From NCBI GenBank assembly GCA_049322335.1, contig JBMORL010000115.1, forward strand, positions 1-56,736: a stretch of DNA of 56,736 nt. The letters run 5' to 3'. Made by a program: the position numbers and the translations under genes. How positions within the stretch are numbered: position 1 is the first letter of the stretch; each line of letters starts with the position of its first letter. The DNA comes from JBMORL01 sp049322335 (lineage in GTDB: Bacteria > Bacteroidota > Bacteroidia > Flavobacteriales_D > UBA2798). The notes beneath the pieces are model-generated. The model ran no database searches, was not told the origin of the DNA, and saw nothing but the letters and a program-made list of their open reading frames with translations. This document shows, in pieces, positions 39,669 to 49,285 of the stretch.

Positions 39669-40694
39669 TTAAATTTTATATTCTTTAACGGTTTCTACAA
39701 AACATTTCACCTTTTCGGGGTCGGTGTCGGGGTAAACTCCGTGCCCTAAATTAGCAATATGGCGGCCGCTGGCAAAACTTTCCAGCATTTTTATCGTTTC
39801 CTTTTTCACCTGTGCAAAATCTCCGTAAAGCGCACAGGGGTCGAGATTACCCTGCAGGGTTTTGTTTTCACCAATGATAGCCCTGCTTTCACGGATATCC
39901 ATATTCCAGTCGAGCCCCACCACGGCACAGTTTGATTTTGCAAAACCGGCCCGGGCAAACCAGGCTCCTTTGGCAAATACGGTAACCGGCACTTCGGTAA
40001 TGGCATCGCAAATTTCGTTGATATACCGTACACCAAAGACATTGTATTGTTCAGGAGTGGGAAAACCCGCCCACGAATCAAACAACTGAACCATATCGGC
40101 ACCTGCTTTCACCTGCATTTTCAGGTAGGCAATAGTCGTTTCGGTTATCCTTTGAAGAGCTGTATGACAAAGATCCGGATGAGTGTATAACAACTTCCGT
40201 GCCTTTGAAAAGGTTTTTGACCCCTGGCCTTCGATGATATAGCTTAAAATAGTGAAGGGAGCACCTGCAAAACCAATAAGGGGAACCCTTCCGTTGAGTT
40301 CTTTTTTGGTGATTTTGATCGCTTCGGCTACATAACCCAGCCGGTCGTTTACATCGGGAATGCTAAGGTGATCGATACAGTTAGCGCACAGCGTTTTTTG
40401 AAATACGGGGCCTTTATTTTCATACATATCATAGGTAAAACCCATAGCATCAGGAACCACGAGGATATCTGAAAAAATAATAGCGGCATCCACTCCAAGA
40501 ATATCTACCGGCTGGATAGTTACCTCTGCGGCCAGGTGGGGAGTTTCAACGAGCTCCTTAAAATCTTTAACACTTTCGCGCACTTTCCGGTATTCGGGTA
40601 ATATGCGCCCGGCCTGCCGCATCAGCCAAACGGGATAACGGGAAACGGGTTGTCCTTTTGCTGCGCGAAGAACCAGGTCGTTTTTTATTTCCAT
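39669..40694 (-). CDS. hemE: Uroporphyrinogen decarboxylase
   Basis: About 341 residues from the ATG at 40694 (MEIKNDLVLRAAKGQPVSRY); the frame extends upstream but crosses the preceding terminator. It decarboxylates the four acetate groups of uroporphyrinogen III to give coproporphyrinogen III in heme synthesis. Conserved blocks are PVWLMRQAGRILPEYRKVR near residue 20, FSDILVVPDAMG near 65, GFAGAPFTILSYIIEG near 132, and VQLFDSWAGFPTPEQYN near 190, with NLGHGVYPDTDPEKV near the end. It lies 5 bases upstream of the OmpA-family gene on the same strand and may share its transcript. Confidence 0.95.
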   Translation of the reverse strand: MEIKNDLVLRAAKGQPVSRYPVWLMRQAGRILPEYRKVRESVKDFKELVETPHLAAEVTIQPVDILGVDAAIIFSDILVVPDAMGFTYDMYENKGPVFQKTLCANCIDHLSIPDVNDRLGYVAEAIKITKKELNGRVPLIGFAGAPFTILSYIIEGQGSKTFSKARKLLYTHPDLCHTALQRITETTIAYLKMQVKAGADMVQLFDSWAGFPTPEQYNVFGVRYINEICDAITEVPVTVFAKGAWFARAGFAKSNCAVVGLDWNMDIRESRAIIGENKTLQGNLDPCALYGDFAQVKKETIKMLESFASGRHIANLGHGVYPDTDPEKVKCFVETVKEYKI

Positions 40695-40732
40695 CTCGTG
40701 CAAAAGTAAGAGGAATCGGTAAACCCCGAAAC

Positions 40733-40763
40733 AAAAAACGCCACGCAAATTGCGTGGCGTTTT
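40733..40763 (-). terminator. Strong terminator before hemE
   Basis: AACGCCACGCA and TGCGTGGCGTT form an 11-bp perfect stem with a 3-base loop. On the minus strand a T run follows, ending the transcript of 40780-41133. A shorter T run on the other side would allow it to work both ways. Confidence 0.85.
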
Positions 40764-40779
40764 AAATTGTTTTTACTAT

Positions 40780-41133
40780 TTATTCCTTAACCATTATAAA
40801 TGTCTGGTATTCGTTAGACATAATTTTAATAGTGAATGAATCCTGTAATTTAAATCCATATTCAGTCAGGGCATTCAAGAGGTCTACTTCGTTATGTACT
40901 ACTTCGATAGAACCATTTTTATGGGTAACTTTTATTCCACCTGATTCAGTACTTTCTACTACTGCGGCCAGGCTATGGGTTTTTGAGTTAGGTTTCTCCC
41001 AGGTAAGAGTGGCTTCAAATCCTGCTTTTTTCACTGAGTATTCTACCCTGAAAACAGCGTATTCGGGGCCTGCAAAAGAAGCCACTGAAAACACCAGGAA
41101 TAAAAGAAGTAAAGCAGACTTTAAGGTATTCAT
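40780..41133 (-). CDS. Small exported protein of unknown function
   Basis: 117 residues with a signal peptide (SALLLLFLVFSVASFAG). The mature part is about 95 residues of predicted beta strands (FRVEYSVKKAGFEATLTWE, then GIKVTHKNGSIEVVHNEVDL). I do not recognise the family. It starts 12 bases after the stop of the beta-barrel gene 41146-41781 and ends at a strong terminator, so the two form one transcript. It is probably periplasmic. Confidence 0.65.
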   Translation of the reverse strand: MNTLKSALLLLFLVFSVASFAGPEYAVFRVEYSVKKAGFEATLTWEKPNSKTHSLAAVVESTESGGIKVTHKNGSIEVVHNEVDLLNALTEYGFKLQDSFTIKIMSNEYQTFIMVKE

Positions 41134-41145
41134 AGTTATATGTTT

Positions 41146-41781
41146 TTAGAATTTAACGCTTAATCCGCCATGGATAAGATTACCTCCACCGATTCCCATC
41201 TCCAGGTTGATACCAATGTTATCGGTAAAATAATATTTTCCTCCGATGGCAATACGCATAGCTACCGGGCTCAGTCCTTCAACAGTTTCATCCACGTTAT
41301 TGGGATTGTTATCAGAAAAGGTCGACTTGGCGCTTCTGTAACCAACACCTACCCCGAAATAACCGTCAAAACTTTCGTTACCTCCGAAGTGAATGTTAAA
41401 TCGCGGCATGGCACGAATGATAGTCCTTTCCCAGTTATAGGTATAGGTTTGAAGTGAAGGAGGAGTTGTGGAATAGTTGGTATCTGTATCAGAAACCTCC
41501 AGGGTCATTTTGGTGTAGTTAAAATCAAAGCCGACACCAATCTTATCAGACACCATATATTCAAAGCGTCCCCCGATGGCACCGAAATACGTTGATTTTT
41601 TTTCACCGGTATAAGCATCTGCAAGAGCTTCCCATAAAGCTTTTGAAAATGAAACTGCACCATAATAAGCATCGATACCGACATTTCCCTGCTCCATGGC
41701 TTGTGCTTTTGCTTCTTTTTGCGGAAGCATGGAAGCTACTGCTATCACAGCAACCACCAGTGTTTTGTACATTTTTCTCAT
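41146..41781 (-). CDS. Outer membrane beta-barrel protein
   Basis: 211 residues with a signal peptide ending after MLPQKEAKAQ. The mature protein has alternating strands with turns (VGIDAYYGAVSFSK, KIGVGFDFNYTKMTLEV, YTYNWERTIIRAMPRFNIHF, DGYFGVGVGYRSAK) and ends in an aromatic strand, LIHGGLSVKF. This is the pattern of an eight-stranded OmpX/OmpA-like barrel with C-terminal Phe. No function beyond envelope structure can be read. It is the first gene of a pair with 40780-41133. A second ATG three codons in (41772) is an equally good start. Confidence 0.75.
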   Translation of the reverse strand: MRKMYKTLVVAVIAVASMLPQKEAKAQAMEQGNVGIDAYYGAVSFSKALWEALADAYTGEKKSTYFGAIGGRFEYMVSDKIGVGFDFNYTKMTLEVSDTDTNYSTTPPSLQTYTYNWERTIIRAMPRFNIHFGGNESFDGYFGVGVGYRSAKSTFSDNNPNNVDETVEGLSPVAMRIAIGGKYYFTDNIGINLEMGIGGGNLIHGGLSVKF

Positions 41782-41861
41782 TGTTTTTGGTTTTGTAGTT
41801 TAACAAATATAATGTTTTCAATCAAAAATCCTACCACAAATAAAAAAAGTTTCTAAAAATA

Positions 41862-41869
41862 TACCTTTG
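41862..41869 (+). promoter_or_regulatory. -7 promoter element TACCTTTG
   Basis: An exact TAnnTTTG match, 27 bases before the ATG at 41897 of the lipoprotein gene. No clear TTTG box is seen 19-21 bases upstream. Confidence 0.5.
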
Positions 41870-41896
41870 TTGTATAAAGTTTCTGATTTTTATAAC

Positions 41897-42433
41897 ATGA
41901 AAATAAATCTAAACTTTTTAGCTGACGTTTTTTTAATCACATTGGTTGCCTGCGGAGGGAACAGAATTTCTGAAAATAAAAAATCTGAGATCACCACATT
42001 TGAAATACAATGGCAGAAAACCGGAAAAGATGCTGAAAAATATTATAACGGGTTACGTACTGGTGATTCCCTGTGCCTGATTCATCTTGCTACGGCTCAT
42101 AACGACTCCACCCTTAGTGAAGAATCTAAACTTTTTCTAAAAAAAAACAGCGACACGTATGCCGAACTGGTTACATTATATGAAGGTTTTAAAGCCGGAT
42201 GGGATAAAGACAGTAAAGACTGGATTACTTTTAAGAACAAAGCCCTGAAAGGAGAACTGGATGATGAAGAGGTAAATGATGAACTTGAAAAATTCAGGAA
42301 AAAGGAAAGTGAAGCAAAAACAAAGTTATCTGAATGGCAATTGAAGCTGGATGAAATGACCATAAAAGAAGAAACACCGGAAAAATTACCCGTTGATTCA
42401 ACTCGAAATTACAAAAAATGCATTGCCTGTTAA
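41897..42433 (+). CDS. Lipoprotein of unknown function
   Basis: About 178 residues from the ATG at 41897. The -7 promoter box overlaps the longer frame start at 41867, so that start is excluded. The signal is LNFLADVFLITLVACGGN with a lipobox Cys. The mature part is mostly helical and very charged, with EEVNDELEKFRKKESEAK and LSEWQLKLDEMTIKEETPEK suggesting a coiled coil. It ends KKCIAC. I recognise no domain. It converges on the DUF4421-like gene, with 16 bases between stops. Confidence 0.65.
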   Translation: MKINLNFLADVFLITLVACGGNRISENKKSEITTFEIQWQKTGKDAEKYYNGLRTGDSLCLIHLATAHNDSTLSEESKLFLKKNSDTYAELVTLYEGFKAGWDKDSKDWITFKNKALKGELDDEEVNDELEKFRKKESEAKTKLSEWQLKLDEMTIKEETPEKLPVDSTRNYKKCIAC

Positions 42434-42449
42434 TGGAATCAATAAATGT

Positions 42450-43508
42450 TTAAAGCGCTTTGTAAATCCTGTTGTTCTTCAGCCAGGTGGTTACTTTATT
42501 ATCTTTCATTCTGAACCGGTAGGCCATAGTCAATCCGCCTGAATACAACCGCATCTCAAGTGTAAGTGTTTTTTTATCGAGGTAATAATTGGTGAAATCG
42601 CCCATAGTGAAAAGATACATCAGGAATTTTTCCCCGTTATATCCCAATGATGCACGCAGATCTCCCGATGACATGGCAAAATTCCAGTCTTTATTATTCG
42701 TTTCATCTAAATCACTTCCATAATTACGGTATTGTAATTCCACACCAAGCGAACCGGTAAGATTGAGGAATATGCGTTTAAACACCACTACGTTTACCGA
42801 ATAACCCGGGTTGAATGAAAGCCCGAAAACATTCAGCCTGTTCCAGTTTTTCCATTCTCCGTAAAAAGGTTGGGTTTGAACAGGAATAAATGAACTTTCA
42901 TTTTCGAGAAGATAATTGTAAAAATTGGAAATAAAAACAAAACTTCCTGCTGTTTTCAATTGTCGTTGCGTGTTGGCATAAGCCGCTGCATACGAAAATC
43001 TTTTTTTCTTATTGATAAAATAAAATCCTTTTACCTTAATCATGCGCGAAAACATGCCCGGTTGCTGCAAATAGGCTGAAGTATCAGTAAAAGCCGTATC
43101 CCGTTTGGAGGTATAGTTATCATAAAATCCCCTGTACCTGCGATAAGCCATCTCGATTCTGAATTTTTTTGCATTGATGGCTCCGCTGAAATTGGTGGTG
43201 GATGTTTTTCCTTTTCGTTTAATTTCAGCTTCGGTAACGGGCGTTCCCCAGCCGATGGAAAAGCCTATTTTATCATAATCGACACCAAATCCCGAGTTGT
43301 TGTTTCCCCGCGCAATATAGTTGAGCTGCGAAATTCCCGTTGAATCGCCTCCACCATCCTGCGTCATCAGCAAATCAAAATTCCGCCACGACTGGTAGAG
43401 TGAAAAAATAAAACGGTCGTTGTATCGGGCTACGTAATTAGAGTCTAACTGGGCCGGTACCTCAGCAGTAAGCAACAGAAAAAATATAGCCAGTTTCTTT
43501 TTATGCAT
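42450..43508 (-). CDS. DUF4421-like outer membrane protein
   Basis: 352 residues with a signal peptide (KLAIFFLLLTAEVPAQ). The N-terminal part (YVARYNDRFIFSLYQSWRNF) and the strand pattern (FGVDYDKIGFSIGWGTP, KKFRIEMAYRRYRGFYDNY, RLNVFGLSFNPGYSVNVVVF) fit the DUF4421 family of Bacteroidota, predicted outer-membrane barrels of unknown role. The last strands are LTLEMRLYSGGLTMAYRFRM. It stands alone: the aconitase terminator lies upstream and a convergent lipoprotein gene downstream. The family name is from pattern memory and not verified. Confidence 0.65.
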   Translation of the reverse strand: MHKKKLAIFFLLLTAEVPAQLDSNYVARYNDRFIFSLYQSWRNFDLLMTQDGGGDSTGISQLNYIARGNNNSGFGVDYDKIGFSIGWGTPVTEAEIKRKGKTSTTNFSGAINAKKFRIEMAYRRYRGFYDNYTSKRDTAFTDTSAYLQQPGMFSRMIKVKGFYFINKKKRFSYAAAYANTQRQLKTAGSFVFISNFYNYLLENESSFIPVQTQPFYGEWKNWNRLNVFGLSFNPGYSVNVVVFKRIFLNLTGSLGVELQYRNYGSDLDETNNKDWNFAMSSGDLRASLGYNGEKFLMYLFTMGDFTNYYLDKKTLTLEMRLYSGGLTMAYRFRMKDNKVTTWLKNNRIYKAL

Positions 43509-43509
43509 A

Positions 43510-43538
43510 CAAAAAAGACCCCGTAAGAGGTCTTTTAT
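43510..43538 (-). terminator. Terminator of the aconitase gene
   Basis: AAAAGACC and AGGTCTTTT form the stem around CCGTAAG. On the minus strand the 3' arm continues into a six-T run. It is 17 bases past the aconitase stop. Confidence 0.8.
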
Positions 43539-43554
43539 CTTTTTCGCTTATTAA

Positions 43555-45822
43555 TCAAGCCTTCACGTTCGCACGAATGATATTTAACGCGCCACCGGCT
43601 TTGAACCATTCGATTTGTTGCGCATTGTAACTATGATTTACTGCGAATTCATCTTTACTTCCGTCTTTGTGATGCAACACCATTGCCAGTTGTTTTCCGG
43701 GAGCGAAAGTGGTAAGGCCGAGAATATCTATGGTATCGTCTTCCTGAATTTTATTGTAATCTTCTTTATTGGCAAAAGTAAGCGCCAGCATTCCCTGTTT
43801 TTTCAGGTTGGTTTCGTGGATACGGGCAAATGATTTCACCAGTACGGCACGCACTCCCAGGTGGCGCGGTTCCATCGCTGCATGTTCGCGTGAAGAACCT
43901 TCACCATAATTTTCATCTCCCACTACTAACGATCCCAGGCCTTGCGCTTTGTATTGACGCTGCACTTTTGGAACCGATTCGTAATTTCCATTCAGCTGAT
44001 TTTTTACATTGTCGGTTTTATCATTAAATGCGTTTACGCCACCAATCAGCATATTATTGGAAATATTATCAAGGTGTCCGCGGTATTTCAGCCAGGGACC
44101 AGCCATGGAAATATGATCGGTGGTACATTTTCCTTTTACCTTGATCAATAATTTTAATCCCTTCAGGTCAATTCCTTCCCAGGCAGCAAAAGGATCGAGT
44201 AATTGCAAACGGTCGGAAGTAGGAGAAACCAATACCTGCACTTTCGAACCATCAGCTGCGGGCGCCTGGTAACCGGCATCTTCTACAGCAAATCCTTTTT
44301 TTGGCAGTTCATCTCCTGTGGGAGGATCGAGTTTTACTTTTTCTCCTTTTTCGTTGGTTAATGTATCCGTAAGCGGGTTGAACGAAAGATCACCGGCAAT
44401 GGCAATGGCGGTAACTAATTCTGGCGATCCCACAAAAGCAAACGTATTGGGATTTCCATCTGCGCGTTTGGCAAAGTTGCGGTTAAAGGAATGTACGATT
44501 GTATTTTTCTCTGCTTTTTCAGCACCGGCACGATCCCACATTCCGATACAGGGCCCGCATGCATTGGCAAAAACATTGGCGCCAATTTTATTGAATGTAT
44601 CAATGAAACCATCACGTTCAATAGTATAACGCACTTGTTCCGATCCCGGAGTGATGGTAAATTGTGCTTTTGCTTTTAGATTTTTTTCTACCGCTTGTTT
44701 TGCCAAAGAAGCAGCACGCGAAATATCCTCGTAGGAAGAGTTGGTGCATGATCCGATCAGTCCCACTTCCACTTTGAGTGGCCATCCGTTTTTGGCGGCT
44801 TCCTCTTTCATTTTTGAAATGGGTGTAGCCAAATCGGGAGTAAATGGCCCGTTGAGATGCGGCTCGAGTTCTGATAAATTGATTTCATACACCTCATCAA
44901 AATATTTTTTCGGATCGGCATATACTTCGGCATCACCGGTTAAATGTTCTTTAATTGCGTTGGCAAGATCGGCTACATCAGCTCTTCCGGTAGAACGCAG
45001 GTAACGTTCCATGGAAGCATCGTATCCAAAAGTAGAAGTAGTAGCACCGATCTCAGCACCCATATTGCAAATGGTTCCTTTTCCCGTGCACGAAAGCGAT
45101 TGTGCTCCTTCACCGAAATATTCCACAATTTTATCAGTTCCTCCTTTTACAGTAAGCATCCCGGCTACTTTCAGAATAACATCTTTTGCCGATGTCCATC
45201 CGTTCATTTTTCCGGTAAGTTTTATCCCGATTAGTTTCGGCATTTTTAATTCCCACGGCAATCCGGCCATTACATCACATGCATCCGCACCACCCACACC
45301 AATGGCAATCATTCCCAATCCGCCTGCATTTACCGTATGCGAATCAGTGCCAATCATCATTCCACCGGGAAAAGCATAATTTTCGAGCACTACCTGGTGA
45401 ATGATTCCCGCACCGGGTTTCCAGAAACCGATGCCGTATTTATTGGAAACGGAAGAAAGGAAATCATACACTTCCTGGTTTACTTTTATCGCACGGTCGA
45501 GGTCTTTTTTCGAGCTGTCTTTTGCCGTAATGAGGTGATCGCAGTGAACAGTGGAAGGTACAGCCACTTTAGGACGTCCGGCCTGCATAAACTGCAACAG
45601 TGCCATTTGTGCAGTAGCATCCTGCATGGCAACACGATCGGGGTTAAAATCAACATACGATTTTCCTCTTTCATAATCAGAAGCAGGAAGCGCATCAGCC
45701 AGGTGCGAATAAAGAATTTTTTCGGCCAGTGTAAGCGGTTTTCCTTTCATTGTTCGTGCTGCAGCCACTTTAGCGGGCATCCCTGCATACACTTTGCGGA
45801 TCATTTCAATGTCAAAAGCCAT
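43555..45822 (-). CDS. Aconitate hydratase (mitochondrial-type)
   Basis: 755 residues from the ATG at 45822 (AFDIEMIRKVYAGMP); the frame runs 13 codons further up without family support. It isomerises citrate and isocitrate in the TCA cycle through a 4Fe-4S cluster. Cluster cysteines are in GSCTNSSYED (about residue 357) and NACGPCIGMW (about 420, two Cys). Other blocks are STVHCDHLI, MIGTDSHTVNAGGLGMIAIG and ENYGEGSSREHAA near the C-terminus. The size and motif spelling follow the eukaryotic mitochondrial (ACO2) class rather than AcnA or AcnB, as usual in Bacteroidota. It is a single gene with its own terminator. Confidence 0.95.
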   Translation of the reverse strand: MAFDIEMIRKVYAGMPAKVAAARTMKGKPLTLAEKILYSHLADALPASDYERGKSYVDFNPDRVAMQDATAQMALLQFMQAGRPKVAVPSTVHCDHLITAKDSSKKDLDRAIKVNQEVYDFLSSVSNKYGIGFWKPGAGIIHQVVLENYAFPGGMMIGTDSHTVNAGGLGMIAIGVGGADACDVMAGLPWELKMPKLIGIKLTGKMNGWTSAKDVILKVAGMLTVKGGTDKIVEYFGEGAQSLSCTGKGTICNMGAEIGATTSTFGYDASMERYLRSTGRADVADLANAIKEHLTGDAEVYADPKKYFDEVYEINLSELEPHLNGPFTPDLATPISKMKEEAAKNGWPLKVEVGLIGSCTNSSYEDISRAASLAKQAVEKNLKAKAQFTITPGSEQVRYTIERDGFIDTFNKIGANVFANACGPCIGMWDRAGAEKAEKNTIVHSFNRNFAKRADGNPNTFAFVGSPELVTAIAIAGDLSFNPLTDTLTNEKGEKVKLDPPTGDELPKKGFAVEDAGYQAPAADGSKVQVLVSPTSDRLQLLDPFAAWEGIDLKGLKLLIKVKGKCTTDHISMAGPWLKYRGHLDNISNNMLIGGVNAFNDKTDNVKNQLNGNYESVPKVQRQYKAQGLGSLVVGDENYGEGSSREHAAMEPRHLGVRAVLVKSFARIHETNLKKQGMLALTFANKEDYNKIQEDDTIDILGLTTFAPGKQLAMVLHHKDGSKDEFAVNHSYNAQQIEWFKAGGALNIIRANVKA

Positions 45823-46022
45823 ATAGAATGTGTTTTGGTTGGTATTTATGCGAAAATACAAATAGTACGGTGGAAATAACTGAATTTTTTAATAAAAATT
45901 GGGCGGAAATTGATTAACTTTGATTTACAGTTTAATTGGTAAAACCAGCGTTTTCCTCCTGAGGGTGTTTTATATCGTTTTTTCCCTTTTCTATTACATC
46001 ACTGATTAATTCGCATCTTTGT

Positions 46023-47168
46023 GTGTTGTTACACAAAAAGAAAATACTTGTATTTATCGACTGGTTTTTACCCGGTTTTAAAGCCGGTGGCCCCATCCGT
46101 TCTATGGCCAACCTTACCGATCATCTGAAAGATGAATTTGATTTTTTTGTGGTAACGCGTGATACGGATTATACGGATACGCACCCCTACCCGGCAATAA
46201 CAAGCAATGCATGGAACGAAAACAACGGGATACAGGTTTATTATTTTTCGGAAAACAATATCAGTTCAGCAGCGATGGAAAAACTGATGGAGGAAATTCG
46301 TCCTGATGTTGTTTACATCAACGGTATTTATTCAAAATGGTTTTCCATTGTTCCGTTAAAACTGGCAAAAGCAAAAAAATACCGCACCATTGTAGCTACA
46401 AGGGGAATGCTGGCCGAAAGCGCCATAAAAGTAAAAGCCCTGAAGAAAAAAATATTCCTCGCCTGGGCCAGGTTAACGGGATTGTATAGCGATATTACCT
46501 TTCATGCCACCAACGAAAAAGAAGCGGACGAAATAAAAAAAAATACCGGGAAATTCCATACGGTTTTTGTAGCTGATAATTTTCCGAGAAAACAGGAAAT
46601 GAAAAATAATTTTTCGGCAAAAAAGAAAACGGGCGAACTCAAACTTCTGAGTATCGCACGCATTGCGCCAGAAAAAAACACCCTGTTTGCCATAGAATGT
46701 CTCGGGCAGGTGAAAAATGTATCGGTAGAATTTGATCTTTACGGGCCGGTGTATGACGAAACTTATTGGAAAGAGTGTGAGGCTTTAATCCGGACACTAC
46801 CGGAAAATATTTCGGTTCATTACAAAGGAAGTATTCCTTCGGAAAAAATAAATGAGGTGATGGCGAAACATCATGCGCTGTTTATGCCTACCCGGGGAGA
46901 AAATTTCGGCCATATTATAATTGAAAGCCTGGCAGCCGGAAATCCTGTAATTATAAGTGATACTACCCCGTGGAATGATGTGTCTGTTTCCAATGCCGGA
47001 TTTGTGTTGCCGTTGGGAGACGCAAAACTATTTGCCGGAAAAATTGAAATGCTGGCCCGTATGGATGAACAGGAATACCTGCTTTTCCGAAAAGCCGCTG
47101 CTGATTATTCGGCACAAAAAAACAATACCTCCCGGTTAATTGAGAGGTATTGCCTGATGTTTTCGTAA
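46023..47168 (+). CDS. Group 1 (GT4-like) glycosyltransferase
   Basis: 381 residues of GT-B type. The N-terminal domain begins ILVFIDWFLPGFKAGGPIRS, the acceptor-domain start with a glycine-rich loop. The C-terminal domain has LLSIARIAPEKNTLFAIECL near 204-223 and the donor-site motif PTRGENFGHIIIESLAAGNP near 288-307, where the ExxxxxxxE pair is Glu-Asn-Phe...Glu-Ser. It transfers a sugar from a nucleotide donor during polysaccharide or lipopolysaccharide synthesis; the sugar is unknown. The start is GTG at 46023 or TTG at 46026. It stands alone and converges on the M16 gene with 3 bases between. Confidence 0.87.
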   Translation: MLLHKKKILVFIDWFLPGFKAGGPIRSMANLTDHLKDEFDFFVVTRDTDYTDTHPYPAITSNAWNENNGIQVYYFSENNISSAAMEKLMEEIRPDVVYINGIYSKWFSIVPLKLAKAKKYRTIVATRGMLAESAIKVKALKKKIFLAWARLTGLYSDITFHATNEKEADEIKKNTGKFHTVFVADNFPRKQEMKNNFSAKKKTGELKLLSIARIAPEKNTLFAIECLGQVKNVSVEFDLYGPVYDETYWKECEALIRTLPENISVHYKGSIPSEKINEVMAKHHALFMPTRGENFGHIIIESLAAGNPVIISDTTPWNDVSVSNAGFVLPLGDAKLFAGKIEMLARMDEQEYLLFRKAAADYSAQKNNTSRLIERYCLMFS

Positions 47169-47171
47169 TCT

Positions 47172-49274
47172 TTATTTAAAATACGTTTCTGCCGAAGATG
47201 AATTCACTTCAATTGAATTTACGGTAAGATTCATGATCTGCGGGCCAAATTCGGTTTTTATTTTATGCGGGAATTTTACTCCGTTCACTTCTTTCCAGTC
47301 GCTGGAATAGCTTACAATATCCACATCTCCCTGCGGTGAGCTTTCTTTCTTTTCCGTTTTCACCAGCAGCCAGGTTTTTGTGTCAAAATACTGGGTGGTT
47401 TTTTTTCCTTTTTTATTTACCAGCTCTACTTTATAGGCATCCGTTCCTTCCACTTCATCAATTCCTACCAGCGTCATTGTATATCCCAGTTCTTTATAGC
47501 GCAGTTCTTCGTGGGGAACAGCTTCTTCCTTTTCCTGTTCCAGTTCTTCTCCGGTAGCTTCGGATGATCCCATCATCCCGGTGGTTTTACTGGTTTTTCC
47601 ATCAAACACTTTTTTCTGTGCTACCATTCCGTTCATTTTCACTTCTTCCACCGATTTTACCAGGCCTTTTTTCTTTGGGTTGATTCGCACAGAAGTGATT
47701 TCAAGATTCAATGTCATTCCACCGGCATCCATTTCACCTTTCATTTTCATCACCACGTTTTTCACTTTTTTGATATTGTCTGCTCCACCCATGGCGTTGA
47801 TGTAATTCTCTATTACTTTTTCGCCTGTAAGGTCTTTCGGAGCTTCTTTTATTTCTTTGAAATCATTTCCATACTGATCGTAGAATTTGATTTTCCCTGC
47901 CCAGCGTTTCACCAGGTCCTGTGTTTTGTCGCGGTCGCCCACTATAACGATGTGCGCATTATCGGGGCGAAGGAATTTTTGAGCCATATCATATACGTCA
48001 TCCACGGTTACGGCCGCCAGTTTGGTAAGATAGGTTTCGTAATAATCTTTCGGCATTCCGTATTTATCAATATTGATGGCAAACTGTGCCACGGTTGAAG
48101 GATTTTCAAGAGAAATAGCAAATTTACCCGTGAGGTTATTGATCACTCCCTGCAACTCCTTTTGCGTTACTTTCTCTGTTCTGAGGCGGTTAATCTCCTT
48201 TAAAAATTCGTTGACAGCCGAATCCGTTCCGCTGGTGCGTACTTCGGCATGTGCTGTAAATTCACCGATATGCTCATCGTTATTCAGGTCGCTGTATGCT
48301 CCATAAGTGAGGTTATATGTTTCACGCAGATTCATAAATAAACGGGCGCTTGAACCTCCACCGAGAATTTCATCCATCACTTTTGCCTTTATTGCTTCAT
48401 CCGTTCCGGGTTTAAGAATAACCGGATAAGTAATACGAATGCTTGACTGCACGGCCCCGGGACGCGGAACAAATGCTACTTTGGTAGAAGCAGGATCTTT
48501 TACACCCGCTACTTCATTTTTAGGAACATTTCCTCTTTTCCATCCACCGAAATATTTTTCCGCCATCTTTTTAGCTTCTTCCAGGGTAATATCACCCACT
48601 ACAGCAAGGTAGGCCACGTTAGGTTTGAAATAAACTTCATAATATCCTTTGCAGTCAGCAAGTGTTACATTTTCGATGGTTTGTTTGGTGATGATTTCTC
48701 CATAAGGATGATTTTTTCCGTAATTGAGGACACCCTGGATATTTGCAGCCATAGCAGAAGGCAGATTTTCGTTGGACACCAGGCCGGAGATAGTTTGTTT
48801 TTTAATTTTATCCAGCTCTTCCTGGTTGAATAAAGGATTTAACAACACATCGCTCATCAGTTCCAGTAATTTGTCCTGGTGTTTTTTCAGTGAAGAGGCG
48901 TATAATCCTTCCGAAGAAAATGAAAGGGTTCCGCCAATAAAATCAATCTCCTGGTTGATCTGGTTTTTAGAACGGGTGGCCGTTGCAGTAGCCATCAGTT
49001 CGGCAAACAAATCGGTAAATCCTTTTTTATCTCCCTGGCTGAAAGGATCGATATCGAATTGCAGCGACCAGGAAACTTTGGGTAGCTTATGGTTTTCCAC
49101 CACAAAAACTTTCAGCCCGTTGGCCAGTTCAAACCGTTCTATTTTCCCGATCTGCACTTTTGGTGCCGGGCCGGGCTGCGGACGTTTGCTGCGATCAATG
49201 GGTTGCGCAAAGGCATTAACCGTTATGAAGCACATCCATAAGGTTAAAATCCGGTATATATTTTTTGTATTCAT
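47172..49274 (-). CDS. M16-family peptidase-like subunit without HxxEH, LolA-like C-terminus
   Basis: 700 residues with a signal peptide (ILTLWMCFITVNAFAQ). Residues about 40-470 are an M16 (pitrilysin/insulinase) pair of domains. The zinc motif is missing: the expected place reads KKGFTDLFAELMATAT, with no HxxEH. It has the partner-subunit segment RETYNLTYGAYSDL that completes the active site in M16B heterodimers. Residues about 490-695 form an additional domain (NYINAMGGADNIKKVKNVVM, then FDTKTWLLVKTEKKE) like the LolA/outer-membrane-lipoprotein sorting fold. It is co-transcribed with the active subunit gene 11 bases upstream. Likely periplasmic. Confidence 0.85.
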   Translation of the reverse strand: MNTKNIYRILTLWMCFITVNAFAQPIDRSKRPQPGPAPKVQIGKIERFELANGLKVFVVENHKLPKVSWSLQFDIDPFSQGDKKGFTDLFAELMATATATRSKNQINQEIDFIGGTLSFSSEGLYASSLKKHQDKLLELMSDVLLNPLFNQEELDKIKKQTISGLVSNENLPSAMAANIQGVLNYGKNHPYGEIITKQTIENVTLADCKGYYEVYFKPNVAYLAVVGDITLEEAKKMAEKYFGGWKRGNVPKNEVAGVKDPASTKVAFVPRPGAVQSSIRITYPVILKPGTDEAIKAKVMDEILGGGSSARLFMNLRETYNLTYGAYSDLNNDEHIGEFTAHAEVRTSGTDSAVNEFLKEINRLRTEKVTQKELQGVINNLTGKFAISLENPSTVAQFAINIDKYGMPKDYYETYLTKLAAVTVDDVYDMAQKFLRPDNAHIVIVGDRDKTQDLVKRWAGKIKFYDQYGNDFKEIKEAPKDLTGEKVIENYINAMGGADNIKKVKNVVMKMKGEMDAGGMTLNLEITSVRINPKKKGLVKSVEEVKMNGMVAQKKVFDGKTSKTTGMMGSSEATGEELEQEKEEAVPHEELRYKELGYTMTLVGIDEVEGTDAYKVELVNKKGKKTTQYFDTKTWLLVKTEKKESSPQGDVDIVSYSSDWKEVNGVKFPHKIKTEFGPQIMNLTVNSIEVNSSSAETYFK

Positions 49275-49285
49275 GACCTTGTTGC